Positions 5,790-8,916 of a stretch of 8,916 nt of DNA are shown here, piece by piece. The stretch comes from a bacterium. Its GTDB lineage: Bacteria > Elusimicrobiota > Elusimicrobia > Elusimicrobiales > UBA9959. Position 1 is the first letter of the stretch; each line of letters starts with the position of its first letter. The translations under genes were made by a program, and so were the position numbers. Below the pieces are notes generated by a model, which saw only the letters and a list, made by a program, of their open reading frames with translations, searched no databases and was not told the DNA's origin. Location: contig JAJZVJ010000068.1 of NCBI GenBank assembly GCA_021845705.1, positions 1-8,916 on the forward strand, read 5' to 3'.

Positions 5790-6521
5790 TTACTGCGCCG
5801 CCGCCCCGTTCGCGGCCGGCCCCTGGCTGCCGGGAACGGCCTGTTTCAGGGCTTTTCCGTACGAGCTCATATACTCCAGCGCCGCCTCTCTGACGGCCTC
5901 CGAAAATCTGGAGAGTTCTTCTTCGTTCTTTTCAAGGCTGGAGAGCAGCCTGAGGGTTATTTCAAGCTGTACCCCGCCCGCCGACGCGCGGTTCACTATG
6001 TTTTCAGGTGAGACGCCAGGCAGACGTTCGCAGGGAGTAACGGCCGCGAAACCGGCGTCCTCAAGGCGCCTGACCACCAGGGAAGCCGCGGCCTTGTTGG
6101 AACCGCCCACGCAGACCCAGTCTCCGCGGTCGGCCTGGGCGTGCAGCGAAAGGCCCAGGACCCCGGAAGTGGCTATGTACACGGCGTCCGCGTCGTCGAA
6201 ATGGGTGGCCGTTACATGCAGGCGGCCGCTTTCTTTCCCAAGCCAGCCGTTGAAGAGATAGAGGTTGAAATCCTTGCCGGCCACACGGCGGGCAAGGCGG
6301 GAAGTGGCCCGCTCTATATCCCCGCCGTGCAAGGCGAATACGGAAACCGCGGAACCGCGGTAATATACTTCCCGCGAATAGTCCAGGCCCTCGGTATTGG
6401 CGGCCCGGAGCGCGTTAAGATCGGGATAGACGTCCCCGCCGCGGCGCAGGGAAGGGCCCTCCGCGGAGCAGGCGGAACACAACAGGACGGCAAAGAACAG
6501 AACAGCGTGTTTAGGAACCAT
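5790..6521 (-). CDS. Secreted or lipid-anchored poly-gamma-glutamate hydrolase-family protein
   Basis: This 243-residue protein resembles the zinc-dependent poly-gamma-glutamate hydrolase family (phage PghP type, DUF867-like). The visible landmarks occur in family order: YPDLNALRAAN (32-42), ALHGGDIE (63-70), LHVTATHF (101-108), SLHA (125-128), a VGGSNKAA segment, PENIVNRA (172-179) and GVQLEITLR (183-191). By analogy with the related M14-like fold, H65, E70 and H127 are likely zinc ligands and E187 the catalytic acid; these assignments are inferred. Residues 1-20 form a signal peptide ending LLCSACSA; C18 could be a lipidated cysteine, but the -3 residue is cysteine instead of the usual leucine, so type I cleavage is also possible. 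The C-terminus is an Ala/Gly/Pro/Gln-rich tail. The substrate could be polyglutamate, a gamma-glutamyl peptide or a peptidoglycan link. The ATG lacks a clear ribosome-binding site. The 59-base gap upstream is AT-rich and may hold a promoter, but I could not define one. Confidence 0.8.
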   Translation of the reverse strand: MVPKHAVLFFAVLLCSACSAEGPSLRRGGDVYPDLNALRAANTEGLDYSREVYYRGSAVSVFALHGGDIERATSRLARRVAGKDFNLYLFNGWLGKESGRLHVTATHFDDADAVYIATSGVLGLSLHAQADRGDWVCVGGSNKAAASLVVRRLEDAGFAAVTPCERLPGVSPENIVNRASAGGVQLEITLRLLSSLEKNEEELSRFSEAVREAALEYMSSYGKALKQAVPGSQGPAANGAAAQ

Positions 6522-6580
6522 AGTTCGGCGGTACGGAAGGCCGGATAAATATGATATAAAAAATCGGGTCGCTAAATCTT

Positions 6581-8491
6581 TTATCTTCCTGCCCGGAGCT
6601 TTTCCAGTTTATCCAGCTCCGCCAGGGCCAGGGGAAGGCCAGCCCACCCGGCCGGGGCCGAACCGGCGGCGTAGCGCAGGCACTCCGCGGCCTCTTCCCT
6701 CTTTTCCAGTTTCAGCAGCAGCATGGCTTTGGCGTAAAGGGCTTCCGAGGTAAGGGTCCCGGCGGAAAAAGGGGCCCCGGAGGCCGCGGCGCCGGGCACG
6801 GAACCGCAGGCGTCAAGCGCCTCGTTCAATTCCCCTTCCGAGGACTTCAGGGAACAAAGGGTCATTAAAGCTTCGGCGTCCAGGGGATTTATCTCCAGCG
6901 CCTTCGCCAGCGCCTTCCCGGCCCCGGCGGAGTCACCGGCGAATATTTTCTTAACGGCCTCGTCGGTAAATTCCTTGGAAGCCGCGGCCGATCCGCCGGT
7001 CGCGGCGCCGGGAACCAGCCCACCCGGCTGTATGAGCCCGTAAGCCCTGCCGGCGGCCAGCGCGGACGCCCTGTCGGCGGGCACGGAATAGAGCGCCTGC
7101 AGTTCCTTACCGCCCTCTTTTACCCTGGCCAGGCCCAGCTGGCAGAGGGCCTTCAAAAGCCTGTAGCGCGGGTCGCCCGGGCGGGCCGCCATGGCTTTCC
7201 CGGCCGAGAAAAGCGCTTTCTTGAAAGCCCCGTTCCTCCTGTAAGCCTCCGCCAGGCAGGCGTAAAGATCGGGTCGGGAAACACGGCCTTTTTGTTCTGA
7301 AGCGGCCGTTCTTTCAAGCAGCCCGGGGCTCTGTTCCTCAAGAAACCCTATCTCGGCGAGTATTCTTTCCCCGCCGCCGCCGCCGCAAGCCTCCAGACGG
7401 GCCGACAGCGCGGAAACGGCGTTCTCCGCGTCCGCGGCCAGTTCTTTTCCGGTGAAAGCGGGCTCGGGGGGCTTTGCCTGGAAGCTCCCGAGCACGTCCG
7501 CGCCCTTTGCCCTGGCGGCCTCGGCTATTTTTGACCAGATAAAACCGTTATAAGCGGGCCGCCAAAGGGAAGGGCCGGAGAACTGCCTGAAACCGGGAAT
7601 GCCGTTGCCGGAAAGAGAGTAAAAAGCGTTCTCCAGGTCGCAAAGCCCGGCTCCGGCCGCGGCGGCGGCGGCCCTTATCATCGCGTTCATGGCCGGAGTG
7701 GTGCGGTCGCGCGCCAGGTCTTCCTCCATGGCCAGCAGGTAGTTACCGCGGGCGTCCGCGAAGCGCTTCAGCTCCTCCTGCGCTTTTGCCAGGTAGAACC
7801 GCGAATAGGGGTCATACAGGTTTTTTACCAGCCCCCGCTGAAAATCACCCGCCGCGGCGCCGGGGTCGCCTCTGACCAGGGCCGACATCCCGTCGGCGAA
7901 CGAGTCCTTTTCCGGGGGCATGGCCCCGGACGGCGGCAGCTCCAGGTTGGCGGGCAGGGTGCAGAATATCACCGGGACTTTCCCGGCGCGGGCCGCGGCC
8001 GAGACCGAGGCGAGCGCGGCCCGCCGCTCTTTCAGGTCGGTCTTAAGGCGGGCCTCCCTCGGCCCGTACTTGAAAGCATAATACCTGGCCCGCAGCGAAG
8101 CGAAAGAAAGGCCCGGCGCTGGTTTTAAAACACCGCCGTCGGCGCCGTACAGGACCACCAGGAGGTCAGGGTCATATTTCAGGACCTCGGCCGCAAGCTC
8201 CTTCAGGCCGTCCGCGGAGCCGCCGGGGGCGCCGCAGTTTATAACTTCAAGGCCCTCTGTTCCGGGGGGGAAGCCGAGCAGCCGGGCTTCAGGTCCGCCA
8301 AGGACGAATACCCTTTTCACGCCCGCCGGCTTCGGCCCGGGCAGCCAGGCGCCCTTCCCTGTCCCGGAAGCGCAGGCGGACTTGAATATTTTTATCCCGT
8401 TCTCTCCGCGCGACGCCGCCCCCGCCGGCAGAGAGCATGACAGGCAACAGGCGGAAAGGACCAGCGGTTTCAATAATTTCCCTACGTACAT
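6581..8491 (-). CDS. Exported SGNH-like/TPR protein with degenerate active site
   Basis: I chose the ATG at 8491 over one 87 bases upstream because a strong GGAGGAGAG precedes it and a signal peptide follows directly (MYVGKLLKPLVLSACCLSC, cleavage near SLPAGA). This gives 636 residues. The mature N-terminal half follows the layout of large bacterial SGNH hydrolase proteins carrying TPRs: FVLGGPE (62-68), VINCGAPGG (83-91), PDLLVVLYGADGG (108-120), CTLPANLELPP (177-187), a TPR-like insert (about 197-260), CDLENAF (284-290) and GPSLWRPAYNG (306-316). Active relatives usually have GGS, GNNE and a D-x-x-H/HPT motif at three of these places; here they are GGP, GADG and no histidine. Hydrolase activity is therefore unlikely, and a binding or scaffold role is more plausible. 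Further TPR-like helices lie at about 407-455, 508-565 and 581-612. The gene overlaps the radical SAM gene by 10 bases, implying translational coupling. Confidence 0.8.
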   Translation of the reverse strand: MYVGKLLKPLVLSACCLSCSLPAGAASRGENGIKIFKSACASGTGKGAWLPGPKPAGVKRVFVLGGPEARLLGFPPGTEGLEVINCGAPGGSADGLKELAAEVLKYDPDLLVVLYGADGGVLKPAPGLSFASLRARYYAFKYGPREARLKTDLKERRAALASVSAAARAGKVPVIFCTLPANLELPPSGAMPPEKDSFADGMSALVRGDPGAAAGDFQRGLVKNLYDPYSRFYLAKAQEELKRFADARGNYLLAMEEDLARDRTTPAMNAMIRAAAAAAGAGLCDLENAFYSLSGNGIPGFRQFSGPSLWRPAYNGFIWSKIAEAARAKGADVLGSFQAKPPEPAFTGKELAADAENAVSALSARLEACGGGGGERILAEIGFLEEQSPGLLERTAASEQKGRVSRPDLYACLAEAYRRNGAFKKALFSAGKAMAARPGDPRYRLLKALCQLGLARVKEGGKELQALYSVPADRASALAAGRAYGLIQPGGLVPGAATGGSAAASKEFTDEAVKKIFAGDSAGAGKALAKALEINPLDAEALMTLCSLKSSEGELNEALDACGSVPGAAASGAPFSAGTLTSEALYAKAMLLLKLEKREEAAECLRYAAGSAPAGWAGLPLALAELDKLEKLRAGR

Positions 8492-8916
8492 TTTCTCTCC
8501 TCCGGCTTTATTTCCGACCGGCCGAACCTTTTGACATAGGCCGGCATCAGCCCTACGCAGGAGGGCCGGAGCCGGCACCTGCCGCAGGCCCGCGGGTAGG
8601 ACCGGTCCTCGGGCGGCAGGCTTACCCAGGCAAGCGGGCGCAATTTTTCCGCCAGCAGGCAGAGCGGGAAATGATAGAGACGGAATTCCCCGAACCGCTT
8701 TATAAGCCCGGAACAGGCGTTAACGGCCGCGGCGGAGGTTTCCAGCCGCAGGCCGAGCGACCGGTCCCCGAGCGCCCGGCCTTCCAGCTCGTAATGCAGA
8801 GCCACGGCGCGCCAGCCGCCGTAACCGGAGAATTCCCGCAGCAGCAGCCTGAGGATGTCTCCCAGGTCCTCAATGTTCCTCCGGTGCAGGACCAGGCGCA
8901 GCTCGGGCGACTGCCC
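8482..8916 (-). CDS. C-terminal part of a radical SAM protein with auxiliary cysteine cluster (partial)
   Basis: The frame is open to the right edge of the window, giving the last 144 residues. It starts SPELRLVLHRRNIEDL, continues ALHYELEGRALGD and LYHFPLCLLAEKLRPLAW, and ends with CGRCRLRPSCVG, a C-x2-C-x5-C cluster, followed by a terminal KCT. This layout, an ELR strand, a PLCLL segment and then a cysteine cluster near the end, matches peptide- or small-molecule-modifying radical SAM enzymes; the HxsC-type maturases of His-Xaa-Ser systems are the closest pattern I recall. The CxxxCxxC radical SAM motif would lie outside the window, so the assignment rests on the C-terminus only. The cysteines probably bind an auxiliary iron-sulfur cluster. 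Its stop lies inside the start of the SGNH/TPR gene, so the two proteins are probably made together. A substrate peptide or partner may be encoded further right. Confidence 0.65.
   Translation of the reverse strand, partial: GQSPELRLVLHRRNIEDLGDILRLLLREFSGYGGWRAVALHYELEGRALGDRSLGLRLETSAAAVNACSGLIKRFGEFRLYHFPLCLLAEKLRPLAWVSLPPEDRSYPRACGRCRLRPSCVGLMPAYVKRFGRSEIKPEERKCT
8495..8503 (-). promoter_or_regulatory. Ribosome-binding site that decides the SGNH/TPR start
   Basis: GGAGGAGAG on the minus strand has its GGAGG core 7 bases before the ATG at 8491 and lies inside the end of the radical SAM gene. It supports the internal start over the upstream in-frame ATG at 8578, which would put 29 charged residues ahead of the signal peptide. 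Confidence 0.8.

Noticed and set aside
8492..8578. A longer form of the SGNH/TPR protein starting at the ATG at 8578.
   Set aside because: The extra 29 residues would precede a clear signal peptide, and the strong ribosome-binding site at 8495-8503 points to the ATG at 8491.

Overview
The window looks like a chromosomal stretch from a GC-rich, Gram-negative bacterium with an outer membrane. The evidence is a secreted protein ending in an aromatic beta-barrel signal (LQLFF), lipoprotein-like and Sec-type signal peptides, and a cytoplasmic GAF/PAS histidine kinase. ATA isoleucine codons are common despite the GC-rich background. The overall impression fits the Elusimicrobiota or a similar under-sampled phylum, but no rRNA or other marker gene is present, so this is a weak inference. 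No tRNA, rRNA, CRISPR array, transposase or phage gene is visible.

The left part (1-3251) reads rightwards. It holds the 3' end of a repeat protein built from seven units of about 20 residues, followed by two hairpins, the second a clear terminator. Next comes a probable two-gene operon: a putative outer-membrane beta-barrel protein and, 12 bases later, a soluble sensor histidine kinase (GAF, PAS-like, HisKA, HATPase_c). No response regulator is encoded in the window. A near-perfect 20-bp hairpin (3209-3251) separates this operon from the convergent genes to its right.

The right part (3303-8916) reads leftwards. In transcription order it contains: the C-terminal end of a radical SAM protein with a cysteine cluster; an exported SGNH/TPR protein overlapping it by 10 bases, whose catalytic residues appear to be lost; a secreted or lipid-anchored protein of the poly-gamma-glutamate hydrolase family; a carbamate kinase with insertions; and a zinc-ribbon threonine synthase-like PLP enzyme. 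An unusual palindrome of degenerate 7-base repeats (4560-4634) fills the gap between the last two genes.

Radical SAM enzyme plus SGNH/TPR protein is the best-supported functional pair because the genes overlap; the hydrolase 59 bases further on may belong to the same envelope or peptide pathway. Carbamate kinase plus the threonine synthase-like enzyme may form an amino-acid metabolism pair. The most interesting items are the apparently dead SGNH domain coupled to a radical SAM enzyme, the heptad palindrome, the 20-residue repeat protein, and the atypical active-site loop of the threonine synthase-like enzyme.
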